Shown: piece by piece, positions 9,412-18,052 of the stretch
Position numbering within the stretch: the first letter of the stretch is position 1
How the letters are laid out: the number at the start of each line of letters is the position of its first letter
DNA from: an uncultured Bacteroidota bacterium
GTDB taxonomy: Bacteria > Bacteroidota > Bacteroidia > Chitinophagales > Chitinophagaceae
DNA: 56,630 bases
Direction of reading: 5' to 3'
NCBI GenBank assembly: GCA_903929425.1
Contig: CAIYUO010000068.1
Span: forward strand, 1 to 56,630
Notes under the pieces: model-generated
What the model was told of the DNA's origin: nothing
Database searches by the model: none
Seen by the model: only the letters and a program-made list of their open reading frames with translations
Translations under genes and position numbers: made by a program

Positions 9412-9493
9412 ACCTTAAATTTATATTTTCACAGCTTCTCCCCATACATTTAAAAAAATTATTTGTTCAGCATCAATGGTTGTAAATTGCAGC

Positions 9494-10288
9494 ATGCAAC
9501 CATATTTGAAATTATTAGAACATATCCTTGAAAACGGTACTCAAAAAACTGACCGAACGGGCACAGGTACTAAAAGCTGTTTTGGATATCAAATGCGTTT
9601 TAATTTATCAGAGGGTTTCCCTTTAGTTACGACCAAAAAAGTACATTTAAAAAGTATCATTTATGAATTACTTTGGTTTTTAAAAGGCGATACCAATATA
9701 AAATATTTAACTGATAATGGGGTTCGTATTTGGGATGAGTGGGCCGATGTAAATGGCGATTTGGGACCTGTTTATGGTAAACAATGGAGAAGTTGGGAAG
9801 GTGCAAATGGAATTGTTGTTGATCAAATCACGGAGCTTATTGATCAAATTAAAAAAACACCAGATAGCAGAAGACTAATTGTTAGCGCATGGAATGTGGG
9901 TGATTTGAAACAAATGGCGCTAATGCCTTGTCATAATATGTTTCAGTTTTATGTAGCGGATGGTAAGTTAAGTTGCCAATTATATCAACGTAGTGCTGAT
10001 GTTTTTTTAGGAGTACCATTTAATATCGCTTCCTATGCATTACTGACAATGATGATTGCGCAAGTATGTGACTTGGAATATGGCGATTTTGTGCACAGTT
10101 TTGGTGACGTACATTTATATAACAATCATTTTGAGCAAGCTAAATTGCAATTAAGTCGAGCACCCTTTAAGTTGCCAACCATGAAAATCAATCCTGAGGT
10201 TAAAGACATTTTCTCATTTAAATTTGAAGATTTTAGCCTGGAAAATTATGAATGCCATCCAGGAATTAAAGCTCCAGTTGCGGTATAA
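9494..10288 (+). CDS. thyA: Thymidylate synthase
   Basis: This enzyme converts dUMP to dTMP using methylenetetrahydrofolate. From the ATG at 9494 the protein has 264 residues, the same length as the E. coli enzyme, with the catalytic cysteine at 146 in [12 protein letters not shown]. Other signatures are DRTGTGTKS near 20-28, the phosphate-binding RRLIVSAWN, and the substrate-binding [16 protein letters not shown]. An in-frame ATG at 9476 would add six residues and is less likely. It leads a tight rightward operon, with folA 16 bases downstream. That pairing is expected because ThyA makes the dihydrofolate that FolA reduces. Confidence 0.97.
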   Translation: MQPYLKLLEHILENGTQKTDRTGTGTKSCFGYQMRFNLSEGFPLVTTKKVHLKSIIYELLWFLKGDTNIKYLTDNGVRIWDEWADVNGDLGPVYGKQWRSWEGANGIVVDQITELIDQIKKTPDSRRLIVSAWNVGDLKQMALMPCHNMFQFYVADGKLSCQLYQRSADVFLGVPFNIASYALLTMMIAQVCDLEYGDFVHSFGDVHLYNNHFEQAKLQLSRAPFKLPTMKINPEVKDIFSFKFEDFSLENYECHPGIKAPVAV

Positions 10289-10304
10289 CTATTAAATTAA
10301 AAGC

Positions 10305-10796
10305 ATGAATATAACGCTCGTTGTAGCCGCATCTGAAAACAATGCTATTGGCAAAGACAATAAGTTATTATGGCATTTGCCTAAGGACATGCGCTTTTTT
10401 AAAAATACTACTTGGGCTATGCCTGTGTTAATGGGGCGCAAAACATTTGAGTCAATGGGTAATAAGTTATTGCCTGGAAGAATGAATATTATTATCACAA
10501 ACCAAGATGGATTAAAGATTGAAGGAGCACATGTGGTAAATAGTTTAGCTGCAGGGGTCGAATTAGCAACTAAAAATAATTATAAGGAATTAATGGTAAT
10601 TGGCGGTGGTCAGATTTACGAATTAGCAATCCCGATAGCGAATAAAATTTGGTTTACAAGAGTGCATACACATATTGAAGGAGATACTTATTTCCCAGCA
10701 TTAGATAAAACATGGAATTTAACAAGTGTTGAGTCGCATCAGGCAGACGAAAAACATTTGTATAGTTTTGATTTTGAATGTTGGCAAAGAAATTAA
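10305..10796 (+). CDS. folA: Dihydrofolate reductase
   Basis: This NADPH-dependent enzyme reduces dihydrofolate to tetrahydrofolate and has 163 residues. Diagnostic segments are AIGKDNKLLWHLPKDM (folate site and Met20-type loop), VLMGRKTFESM (NADPH binding), LPGRMNIIITNQ, and the glycine pair in LMVIGGGQIYELA followed by IWFTRVHT. It lies directly after thyA and just before a methyltransferase gene, and the three are probably co-transcribed. Confidence 0.96.
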   Translation: MNITLVVAASENNAIGKDNKLLWHLPKDMRFFKNTTWAMPVLMGRKTFESMGNKLLPGRMNIIITNQDGLKIEGAHVVNSLAAGVELATKNNYKELMVIGGGQIYELAIPIANKIWFTRVHTHIEGDTYFPALDKTWNLTSVESHQADEKHLYSFDFECWQRN

Positions 10797-10798
10797 TT

Positions 10799-11596
10799 AT
10801 GTATTCTTCATTTCATTTAATTATAAAGTATATAAAGTATTTATGGATGTCATCTAATGGCAGGGGTCATGGCGTTCATTCTCCTTTTGTTTATCATTTT
10901 ATTAAACAGGTATTAAACAAGCAGGTTGCTAATTATCAATTAGACGACATTGAACTTTATAGAAAAGAATTGTTGCAAAACAGTGAAATGGTAAAAGTTT
11001 GGGATAGGGGAGCAGGATCAAGACAATCGGTTGATAGCATGCGATCCATTCAACAAATTGCAAAAGTCGCTTTGAAGCCTAAAAAGTATAGCTTATTGCT
11101 ATATAAAATTGCCGCATACTATAAGCCAAGCGAAATACTAGAAATGGGAACCTCGCTGGGTATTACGACTTGTTATTTAGCTGCTGCCGATAACAATGCA
11201 AATGTGGTCACTATGGAAGGAGCGCCGAGTGTTGCGTCGATAGCAAAAAAAACATTTTCTAGACTAGGCATTACAAATGTTGAAATGGTTGAAGGCGATT
11301 TTGATGAAACACTTCCGTGCTATTTAAAATCTATTGATCAGCTCGGCATTGCTTATGTTGATGGGAATCATAGATACGAACCTACTATAAATTATTTCAA
11401 ACAGCTACTCGAAAAAGCAAACGATCATTCCATTTTAATATTTGATGACATACATTGGAGTGATGAAATGGAAAAAGCGTGGGAAGAAATTAAGCAAGAC
11501 GCGCATGTTACTTTAACAATTGATTTATTTTTCATAGGACTGGTTTTTGTAAGACAAGCCCAAAAAGAAAAAGAACATTTTGCAATTCGCTATTAA
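10799..11596 (+). CDS. Class I SAM-dependent methyltransferase
   Basis: This is a methyltransferase-like protein of 265 residues from the ATG at 10799. An N-terminal segment with GHGVHSPFVYHFI is a hallmark of a Bacteroidota methyltransferase subgroup. The SAM-binding motif I is EILEMGTSLGITTCYLA, motif II ends in VTMEGAP, and AYVDGNHRYEPTINYF plus ILIFDDIHWSDEM resemble O-methyltransferases. The substrate is unknown. The start lies 2 bases after the folA stop. An in-frame TTG at 10778 would overlap folA and is less likely. It is followed after 11 bases by the rRNA methyltransferase gene. Confidence 0.8.
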   Translation: MYSSFHLIIKYIKYLWMSSNGRGHGVHSPFVYHFIKQVLNKQVANYQLDDIELYRKELLQNSEMVKVWDRGAGSRQSVDSMRSIQQIAKVALKPKKYSLLLYKIAAYYKPSEILEMGTSLGITTCYLAAADNNANVVTMEGAPSVASIAKKTFSRLGITNVEMVEGDFDETLPCYLKSIDQLGIAYVDGNHRYEPTINYFKQLLEKANDHSILIFDDIHWSDEMEKAWEEIKQDAHVTLTIDLFFIGLVFVRQAQKEKEHFAIRY

Positions 11597-11607
11597 ATAA
11601 AAATTAT

Positions 11608-12969
11608 TTGTTACCTGAATCATTTATAAAATCATTAGCAGGGTTGCCTGGCTTTGACAGACAAAGTTTTGAACAGGTGCATGAAATACAAGATCAAGTA
11701 ACCTCAGTAAGAATAAATTCAGCAAAGCCATTTAATGTGCATGAACATGCATTTTTAAAGAATGCACAACAAATACCATGGTGTACAGAAGGCAGGTATT
11801 TGAATGCTAGGCCTGTTTTTGCAGCCGATCCATTGTGGCATGCAGGCGCCTATTATGTTCAGGAAGCAAGTAGTATGTTCATACAACATATTTTGAATCA
11901 TATTGTTACTTCGCCTACTGAAAAAGTTGTTTTAGACCTCTGTGCTGCACCTGGCGGCAAATCAACTTTATTAGCTAATTATTTTAGAAAAGGATTAGTG
12001 GTAGCGAATGAAACGATTAAATCTCGCAATGCAATTCTTGTTGAAAACATAACTAAGTGGGGGAGCGATCATGTAATTGTCACTCAAAATGATCCAGCTC
12101 ATTTTAAAGCACTCCCGCAATTTTTTGATTTAATGCTAATTGATGCACCCTGCAGCGGGAGTGGGTTATTTAGAAAAGACCCTGACGCCATTAAAGAATG
12201 GAGTGAGGAAAGTGTTAAGCATTGTAGCACAAGACAGGAAAGGATTATTGAAGACAGTTTGGTTGCCTTAAAAGAAGCCGGGTATTTGATATATGCAACT
12301 TGTTCCTATTCGTTTGAAGAGGATGAAAAAATCATGGATCATATTTGTAGTATGGGGGGTATGCAAAATGTGCCCATCCCTATACCAAGTGATTGGCAAA
12401 TTATTGAAACAGAAAGTCCTGAACATAAAGCAAAAGGATATAGGTTTTATCCAGACAAAATAAAAGGCGAAGGTTTTTTTGTAGCAGTATTTCAAAAAAT
12501 AAGTGAAAATAATACGGGGTATTATTCAGCTGATTTTAGTTGGAATGACATTTCAAAAAAGGAGATGGGCGTTTTGTCAGGACATTTTGAATTACCCTTA
12601 AACTATACTTTTATCCTACATCAACAAATGATCATTGCGATAGATCGTCTTTTTGAAATTCAGGTAAAGGCTTTGTTGAAAAATTTATACATTAAAAAAA
12701 TAGGGCTTGCCATAGGCGAAATAAAAGGCAATGATTTAATTCCTTCACATGCATTAGCTGTTAGCGACTGGGCAGTTATACCATACGAAAGCATATCCGT
12801 AGATCTAGCAACTGCCTTAAGCTATTTAAGAAGATCTGATTTGGTCATACCCGGGAAAAAGGGATGGAACGTCCTTTCCTACATGGGTATTCGACTTGGA
12901 TGGGCTAAATTACTTCCCAATAGGTTAAATAATTATTATCCTAATGAATGGAGGCTTTTGAAATACTGA
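11608..12969 (+). CDS. rRNA (cytosine-C5-)-methyltransferase, RsmF/NOP2-Sun family
   Basis: The predicted role is SAM-dependent m5C modification of ribosomal RNA. The catalytic core is complete: SAM motif DLCAAPGGKS at 110-119, motif IV DAPCSGSG with Cys182, and motif VI ATCSYSFEEDE with the nucleophile Cys232. The C-terminal region, ending near LPNRLNNYYPNEWRLL, matches the RsmF-type PUA-like tail. Length is 453 residues. The only plausible start is TTG at 11608, because no ATG occurs before conserved sequence begins and the previous gene ends 11 bases upstream. Which cytosine is modified cannot be read from the sequence. Confidence 0.9.
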   Translation: MLPESFIKSLAGLPGFDRQSFEQVHEIQDQVTSVRINSAKPFNVHEHAFLKNAQQIPWCTEGRYLNARPVFAADPLWHAGAYYVQEASSMFIQHILNHIVTSPTEKVVLDLCAAPGGKSTLLANYFRKGLVVANETIKSRNAILVENITKWGSDHVIVTQNDPAHFKALPQFFDLMLIDAPCSGSGLFRKDPDAIKEWSEESVKHCSTRQERIIEDSLVALKEAGYLIYATCSYSFEEDEKIMDHICSMGGMQNVPIPIPSDWQIIETESPEHKAKGYRFYPDKIKGEGFFVAVFQKISENNTGYYSADFSWNDISKKEMGVLSGHFELPLNYTFILHQQMIIAIDRLFEIQVKALLKNLYIKKIGLAIGEIKGNDLIPSHALAVSDWAVIPYESISVDLATALSYLRRSDLVIPGKKGWNVLSYMGIRLGWAKLLPNRLNNYYPNEWRLLKY

Positions 12970-13030
12970 TACTTATACATAATTTTTAATTTAATATTAA
13001 TATTGGCTTTTACTTTGCATTTGTATTTTG

Positions 13031-13038
13031 TAACTTTG
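13031..13038 (+). promoter_or_regulatory. TAnnTTTG -7 box 4 bases before the RlpA-like gene
   Basis: TAACTTTG matches the Bacteroidota -7 consensus exactly and ends 4 bases before the ATG at 13043. It implies a leaderless or nearly leaderless transcript. Confidence 0.55.
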
Positions 13039-13042
13039 CGAC

Positions 13043-13714
13043 ATGTTTAAAAGAGTTATTTTATTATCATTAATGATCATTGGGATTTTTTCTAGTGAAT
13101 TGACCTTTGCTGCAAAGCGAAAGTCAACGAAGCATTCCACGCATCGTGTTTCAGGATCATCAAAAAATAAAGTAGCGAAGAAGTCTAATAAAGTTAAGAA
13201 AGGAAGAAAAACTTACGCTAAAGGAAGATCTAAGCATGCTAAATATCACAAGAATTCAAGTAGTGATGTTACTGCAAAAATACAAACCACAGTTGTTGAC
13301 AAAACTGGAGACGGTCCAAAGCAAATGATTGCTTTAAATATGGAAAAAGCAAGAATCTCAGATAGCGTAAATAAATCATCCTTCATTAATGGAGGAAGTA
13401 AAGACAATGAAGGATATTTTGCTTCTTTGTTTGCTTCCAAAAATCGCGCTGCATCTTTTCAAACACTCGAAGGTACCGCTGCGGTATTCAAAAGCATTAG
13501 TGGCTGGGATGATAAAAAGTTTTACGTGCTAACAAATTTATTACCTGTTGGTACCATTGTTCGAATCACAACCCCTGATTTAAAAAGTATATGTGCTAAA
13601 GTGATTAATGCTTTACCTGAAGTGGGTAACTCAGTTCAATATCGATTAAACGATGCAGCTGCCGCTATTTTAGGCATTAATAATAAGACCTTCCCTGTTT
13701 CTGTTACCTATTAA
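13043..13714 (+). CDS. Secreted RlpA-like double-psi beta-barrel protein with a basic linker
   Basis: This protein of 223 residues has a signal peptide (hydrophobic core LLSLMIIGIFSS, cleavage probably after TFA near 22-23). A very Lys/Ser/His-rich segment follows (about 24-75), then a C-terminal domain (about 145-223). The last domain, with GTAAVFKS, LLPVGTIVRITTPD, ICAKVINALPEV and YRLNDAAAAILGI, matches the order of RlpA-like double-psi barrels. The acidic residue of the lytic-transglycosylase motif (usually RVNDRGP) is replaced by KVINALP, so lytic activity is doubtful. A role in peptidoglycan or cell-envelope binding is inferred. It starts right after a consensus promoter box. Confidence 0.7.
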   Translation: MFKRVILLSLMIIGIFSSELTFAAKRKSTKHSTHRVSGSSKNKVAKKSNKVKKGRKTYAKGRSKHAKYHKNSSSDVTAKIQTTVVDKTGDGPKQMIALNMEKARISDSVNKSSFINGGSKDNEGYFASLFASKNRAASFQTLEGTAAVFKSISGWDDKKFYVLTNLLPVGTIVRITTPDLKSICAKVINALPEVGNSVQYRLNDAAAAILGINNKTFPVSVTY

Positions 13715-13723
13715 TTATTTACT

Positions 13724-14422
13724 ATGAAATGCAAATTTTGTGCATGCCTTTTTTCATTGGCATTATTTGTTGTTAGCTGTGCGCAACAAAAAAGTGAAAA
13801 CACGACTATTTCTGCTCAAAGTTTTCAAAATGCCATTCAGCAACCCTCAACGCAAATCTTAGATGTAAGAACGGCTACTGAATACCAAGGAGGGCACATT
13901 AAAAATGCATTGCAAGCGAATTGGAATGATCAAAAGGAGTTTGAATCACGCACACAACATTTAGATAAAAACAAAACAGTTTATATTTATTGTCAAGCAG
14001 GTGGGCGAAGTGCTGCAGCGCAAAGCAATCTTATTGAAAAAGGGTATAAAGTGGTGAATTTAGAAGGAGGCATGAGTAATTGGAAAATGAAAGGGCTACC
14101 TGTTGAAGGATCTAATAATACGGTACAAATGAAGGTGGAGGATTTTGATCATGTGATTGCGGCGAATAAATTAGTATTGGTAGATATAGGCGCAACATGG
14201 TGTCCACCTTGTCGTAAAATGTTACCTGTAATTGATAAAGTGAAAAGTCAATTTGCAAATAAACTTTATTTCCTAGCGGTTGATGGCGGTGTTGATTTGG
14301 ATGTTATGAAGCAACTTCAATTTGAAACACTCCCAACTTTCATTATTTATAAAAATGGAAAAGAAGTTTGGAGAAAAACTGGTATTGTTGAAGAGAATGA
14401 ATTTGTACAAATATTACAATAA
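13724..14422 (+). CDS. Rhodanese-thioredoxin fusion lipoprotein
   Basis: This predicted periplasmic-side lipoprotein has 232 residues. The signal sequence ends in the lipobox VVSC (Cys19). Residues about 33-125 form a rhodanese domain with LDVRTATEYQGGHI and the active-site loop YCQAGGRSAA (Cys90). Residues about 135-232 form a thioredoxin domain with ATWCPPCRKM (CPPC at 160-163) and the cis-proline segment ETLPTFIIYKNG. The two domains could pass sulfur or electrons between them, but the substrate is unknown. It starts 9 bases after the RlpA-like gene, so the two are probably co-transcribed. Confidence 0.9.
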   Translation: MKCKFCACLFSLALFVVSCAQQKSENTTISAQSFQNAIQQPSTQILDVRTATEYQGGHIKNALQANWNDQKEFESRTQHLDKNKTVYIYCQAGGRSAAAQSNLIEKGYKVVNLEGGMSNWKMKGLPVEGSNNTVQMKVEDFDHVIAANKLVLVDIGATWCPPCRKMLPVIDKVKSQFANKLYFLAVDGGVDLDVMKQLQFETLPTFIIYKNGKEVWRKTGIVEENEFVQILQ

Positions 14423-14465
14423 GTTTATCATAATTTTCATTGAGCTGTTTTTTGACAGCAAAACA

Positions 14466-15416
14466 TTAAGGTTTTCTGTAGCCTCTTAAAAAGTCAACAA
14501 TAGGCATTCTTTTTTTTCCTTCCCATTGAATATCGTTGAGTTGAATGTATCCATCGGTGCAAGCAAATTTTGCAAAAGTTTTACCATCTGTTACAAAAGT
14601 GCCGGGTTGTTCTTTTGGTTTTTCAGTTTTGTTTTGACTTTCTATGGAGGTACTAAATAGTTTTACAATTTTGCCATCCACTTTAGTAATAGCTCCTGGG
14701 AATGGTGCCAAGCCGCGTATGTGATTATGAATAGATTGTACTGGGGCTTCCCAGTTTATTTGACAATTATCTGTAAATATTTTTGGGGCATGTTGGATGG
14801 TTATGTCATTTGATGTAATGGCATTATCTTGAGGAACAGATTTTATAGTGCCAGCTATTAAACCATGGAGGGTTTTTACCAATAAATTAGCTCCAACATT
14901 CATCATGGTATCGTGCAATTCACCCGCTGTCATATTTTCTGAAATAGGAATTCGATCCTGTAGCAATATATCTCCCGTATCAATAGCATGTTGTAATTGA
15001 AAAGTGGTAACCCCTGTTTCTTTTTCGCCATTGATTATGGCCCAATTGATTGGGGCTGCACCACGATATTGTGGTAGTAAGGAACCGTGTACATTTAATG
15101 TTCCCATGGGAGGGAAGGACCAGATTTGTTCAGGTAACATTCTAAAGGCGACTACCACTTGCAAATCGGGTTTCAATGACCTTAATGCTTCAAAAAATAC
15201 AGGTGATTTTAGCTTGGTTGGTTGTAATAATGGCAAATTATGGGCAATGGCAAATTGTTTTACAGCACTTTGCTGAAGCTGCATTCCTCTGCCACCGGGC
15301 TTATCAGGAGCGGTAACGACTCCAACAACATTCATTTCAGCATCCAATAAGGCGCTCAAAGAAGCCACCGCAAAAGCGGGGGTACCCATAAAAACAATCC
15401 TAGGTTTTTTGTCCAT
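14466..15416 (-). CDS. fmt: Methionyl-tRNA formyltransferase
   Basis: This enzyme formylates initiator Met-tRNA using 10-formyltetrahydrofolate and has 316 residues. The N-terminal formyltransferase domain has IVFMGTPAFAVASL and the catalytic block NVHGSLLPQYRGAAPI (Asn108, His110), followed by the conserved Asp in QHAIDTGDILLQ. The C-terminal tRNA-binding domain begins around residue 210. A TAACTTTG box lies exactly 4 bases before the ATG, suggesting leaderless transcription. It is convergent with the rhodanese-thioredoxin gene and divergent from the FKBP gene. Confidence 0.97.
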   Translation of the reverse strand: MDKKPRIVFMGTPAFAVASLSALLDAEMNVVGVVTAPDKPGGRGMQLQQSAVKQFAIAHNLPLLQPTKLKSPVFFEALRSLKPDLQVVVAFRMLPEQIWSFPPMGTLNVHGSLLPQYRGAAPINWAIINGEKETGVTTFQLQHAIDTGDILLQDRIPISENMTAGELHDTMMNVGANLLVKTLHGLIAGTIKSVPQDNAITSNDITIQHAPKIFTDNCQINWEAPVQSIHNHIRGLAPFPGAITKVDGKIVKLFSTSIESQNKTEKPKEQPGTFVTDGKTFAKFACTDGYIQLNDIQWEGKKRMPIVDFLRGYRKP

Positions 15417-15420
15417 GAGG

Positions 15421-15428
15421 CAAAGTTA
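15421..15428 (-). promoter_or_regulatory. TAnnTTTG -7 box 4 bases before fmt
   Basis: TAACTTTG on the minus strand matches the consensus exactly, with a CCTC spacer before the fmt ATG at 15416. Confidence 0.55.
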
Positions 15429-15448
15429 GTTTATCTGCCATAATTATG

Positions 15449-15456
15449 TACTTTTG
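15449..15456 (+). promoter_or_regulatory. TAnnTTTG -7 box for the FKBP-type isomerase gene
   Basis: TACTTTTG matches the consensus exactly and lies 38 bases before the ATG at 15495. It is back to back with the fmt promoter. Confidence 0.5.
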
Positions 15457-15494
15457 CCCTTTGTGCCCTAGGCGCTTTATTTAAAAAATACAAT

Positions 15495-15950
15495 ATGCAA
15501 CAAGTAACAAAAGGAGATACCATTCAAGTGCATTATCATGGTACTTTAACGAATGGAGAAGTTTTTGATTCTTCAAATGGAAGAGCACCATTAGAATTCG
15601 AAGTTGGAAGCGGGATGGTTATTCCTGGTTTTGATAACGGAGTATTAGGAATGAAAGTTGGAGACAAAAAAACAGTCAATATTCCATTTATGGAAGCGTA
15701 TGGTCCAAAACAACCAGAAATGATTGTTGAATTCCCTAAAACGCAATTTCCTCCTGATTTAAATCCGGAAGTAGGCATGGCGCTTACCATGAATAATGGT
15801 CAAGGTCAACAATTTCAAGTTATAGTAGTTGAAGTAAAGGACGAGGTAGTCGTATTAGATGCTAACCACGCATTGGCTGGTCAAGATTTAATTTTTGATT
15901 TAGAGTTAGTGAATATTGATACTCCATCTAAGATTATTACTGATTTTTAG
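15495..15950 (+). CDS. FKBP-type peptidyl-prolyl cis-trans isomerase, SlyD-like
   Basis: This 151-residue proline isomerase and chaperone is of the SlyD/FkpB class. It opens with the FKBP strand VHYHGTLTNGEVFDSS. The flap motif PLEFEVGSGMVIPGFDNGVLGMKVG is followed by an insert-in-flap chaperone domain (about 70-125). NHALAGQDLIFDLELV closes the FKBP fold. There is no His-rich nickel-binding tail as in E. coli SlyD. No signal peptide is visible, so it should act in the cytoplasm. A strong terminator follows. Confidence 0.93.
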   Translation: MQQVTKGDTIQVHYHGTLTNGEVFDSSNGRAPLEFEVGSGMVIPGFDNGVLGMKVGDKKTVNIPFMEAYGPKQPEMIVEFPKTQFPPDLNPEVGMALTMNNGQGQQFQVIVVEVKDEVVVLDANHALAGQDLIFDLELVNIDTPSKIITDF

Positions 15951-15995
15951 TAAAGTCATTTAGCGAGGAAATTTTTATAAGTAAGCTCATTTGTT

Positions 15996-16026
15996 AAGGC
16001 GTTCCAAATTTTGGAACGCCTTTTTT
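15996..16026 (+). terminator. Rho-independent terminator after the FKBP gene
   Basis: The stem AAGGCGTTCC / GGAACGCCTT (extendable through AAA/TTT) is followed directly by a T run. The rest of the gap to pepT (to 16127) shows no other recognisable element. Confidence 0.9.
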
Positions 16027-16127
16027 ATTCGACAAATTCAAATTATCTTCATTTATATAACTAGATGGTAATTCCAACAAAATAATATTTAAAAATCATT
16101 TCTTTAACTTAATAACTACTTGAAAAT

Positions 16128-17369
16128 ATGGAATTAAATGCAATTTCAGTGGCGGAAAGATTCATGCGATATGCAAAAATTGACACACAAAGCGATCCTA
16201 ATAGTTTAACATTTCCATCCTCAAGTAATCAAAAAAACTTATCTGAATTATTGGTAGCTGAATTATTGGAAATAGGAATTAAGGATGCTCATTTGGATGA
16301 GTATGGCTATGTAATGGCCACTATTCCTTCAACCGTTACTTCTACTAATCCTGTGATTTGTTTTTGTGCCCATGTCGATACCGCACCTGATTGTAGTGGC
16401 ACCAATGTAAAACCCATACTTCATCAACAATATGACGGTGAACCCATTGTTTTACCTGATGATACCAATCAAGTAATTACAACAAATCAATATCCATATT
16501 TAAAAGAGTTCATTGGGGATATGATCATTACAGCATCAGGTAAAACTTTATTGGGAGCTGATGATAAAGCAGGCGTAACCATTATTATGGAGATGGCGAA
16601 ATATTTGATGCAGCATTCGGAAATGCAACATGGCGATGTAAAAATATTATTTACACCTGACGAAGAAGTAGGGAGAGGAACCGACAAATTGGATTTAAAA
16701 AAATTAGGCGCAGACTATGGATATACATTAGATGGTGGAGAAATTGGATGTTTTGAAATGGAAACTTTTAGTGCCGATTATTTAGTCTTACATATTGATG
16801 GTGTTATAGCGCATCCTGGTGCAGCAAAGGGTGTTATGCAAAACGCTATTAAAGTAGCAGGACATATCATTGCGGCCTTGCCACAAAATGAATGGTGCCC
16901 TGAACATACTGAAAATAGAGTTGGTTTTATACATCCAAATCGAATTGAAGGTGGAGCTGAAAAAGCAAGGATTGAATTTTTGGTACGTGATTTTGATACT
17001 GAGCAACTCAAAAATCATGCTAATAGATTATTTAATATTGCAGCCGAAATTGTGCGTTCCAATACCGATTTTTCAAATGTCAAATTGAACATGGAAATAA
17101 CCGAGCAGTATAGAAATATGAGAGAAGTATTGGATCATCACCCTACTATTTCTGAGAAGGCATTAAAGGCGTATAAAAAAGTTGGCGTGGAACCTAAAAT
17201 AAGTCCCATTCGAGGTGGGACTGACGGAAGTCGGATGAGCTTTATGGGATTACCTACTCCTAATATTTTCACAGGCATGCAAGCGATTCATAGTAAACAT
17301 GAATGGATAGGTGTTAGAGATATGCTAAAGGCTATAGAAGTATTGGTAAATTTGGTTGAAATAAATTAA
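16128..17369 (+). CDS. pepT: Peptidase T (tripeptide aminopeptidase)
   Basis: This cytosolic M20-family zinc tripeptidase has 413 residues, matching the family. Metal and catalytic residues lie in CAHVDTAPD (near 83-91), GADDKAGV (near 144-151) and the catalytic Glu pair of DEEVGRGTD (near 178-186). Later family segments are TLDGGEIG, VIAHPGAAKG and PIRGGTDGSRMSFMGLPTPNIFTG. It ends 23 bases before the ExbB-like gene, so read-through is possible although the functions do not obviously match. No consensus promoter box could be fixed in the gap upstream. Confidence 0.96.
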   Translation: MELNAISVAERFMRYAKIDTQSDPNSLTFPSSSNQKNLSELLVAELLEIGIKDAHLDEYGYVMATIPSTVTSTNPVICFCAHVDTAPDCSGTNVKPILHQQYDGEPIVLPDDTNQVITTNQYPYLKEFIGDMIITASGKTLLGADDKAGVTIIMEMAKYLMQHSEMQHGDVKILFTPDEEVGRGTDKLDLKKLGADYGYTLDGGEIGCFEMETFSADYLVLHIDGVIAHPGAAKGVMQNAIKVAGHIIAALPQNEWCPEHTENRVGFIHPNRIEGGAEKARIEFLVRDFDTEQLKNHANRLFNIAAEIVRSNTDFSNVKLNMEITEQYRNMREVLDHHPTISEKALKAYKKVGVEPKISPIRGGTDGSRMSFMGLPTPNIFTGMQAIHSKHEWIGVRDMLKAIEVLVNLVEIN

Positions 17370-17392
17370 CTTTAGAAAATAAAAAATAGCAT

Positions 17393-18043
17393 ATGTTATA
17401 TTTGTTAGACGTAGCAGAAAATAAAATCTCATTGATTAGTTTATTGCAAAAGGGTGGGTGGATTATGTACCCCTTATATGCATTATTAGTAATTGCGATT
17501 TTTGTTTTCATCGAACGTTTAATGGCGATTAAAAAAGCAAGTGCCGTGGATCCAAATTTTATGTCAATCATTAAGGATCATTTATTATCTGGCAATACAA
17601 GTGCAGCTAAAAGTGTTGCAAAAAGTGCTGAAAATCCAGTTGCTAAAATGATCGAAAAAGGATTAATGAGAATAGGTAAGCCATTAGATGCTATTGAAAA
17701 AAGTATGGAAAATGTAGGAAGGTTAGAAATGTATTCTATGGAGCGCAACTTAAATATTTTGTCATTAGTTGCAGGTATTGCTCCCATGTTTGGTTTTTTG
17801 GGAACGATTGTTGGAATGGTGCAATTATTTTATGGAATTGCGTCTACAGGTGAGTATACTTTAAATACGATTGCAGGAGGCATTTACACTAAAATGATAA
17901 CATCAGCAACAGGTTTGATTATTGGATTAATTGCTTATGTTGGTCACAATTTTTTGTCAACTCAAATTGATAAAGCAGCCAATAAAATGGAAGTAGCAAG
18001 TGCCGATTTTCTAGACATTTTACAAGAAACCTCGCATTCCTAA
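17393..18043 (+). CDS. MotA/TolQ/ExbB proton-channel family protein
   Basis: This inner-membrane proton-channel subunit has 216 residues. There is a first transmembrane segment around 25-43 (GGWIMYPLYALLVIAIFVFIE). A cytoplasmic stretch follows, then two further membrane segments around 115-145 (LVAGIAPMFGFLGTIVGMV) and 160-185 (IYTKMITSATGLIIGLIAYVGHNF), the TolQ/ExbB arrangement. It is followed 9 bases later by an ExbD/TolR-like gene. The pair could energise a TonB-type or Tol-like system, but no TonB, TolA or TolB gene is present in the window. Confidence 0.9.
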   Translation: MLYLLDVAENKISLISLLQKGGWIMYPLYALLVIAIFVFIERLMAIKKASAVDPNFMSIIKDHLLSGNTSAAKSVAKSAENPVAKMIEKGLMRIGKPLDAIEKSMENVGRLEMYSMERNLNILSLVAGIAPMFGFLGTIVGMVQLFYGIASTGEYTLNTIAGGIYTKMITSATGLIIGLIAYVGHNFLSTQIDKAANKMEVASADFLDILQETSHS

Positions 18044-18052
18044 TATAAGATT

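Noticed and set aside
14444-14459. Small hairpin GCTGT/ACAGC between the rhodanese-thioredoxin gene and fmt
   Set aside because: The 5-bp stem with no T run on either side is too weak to call a terminator.
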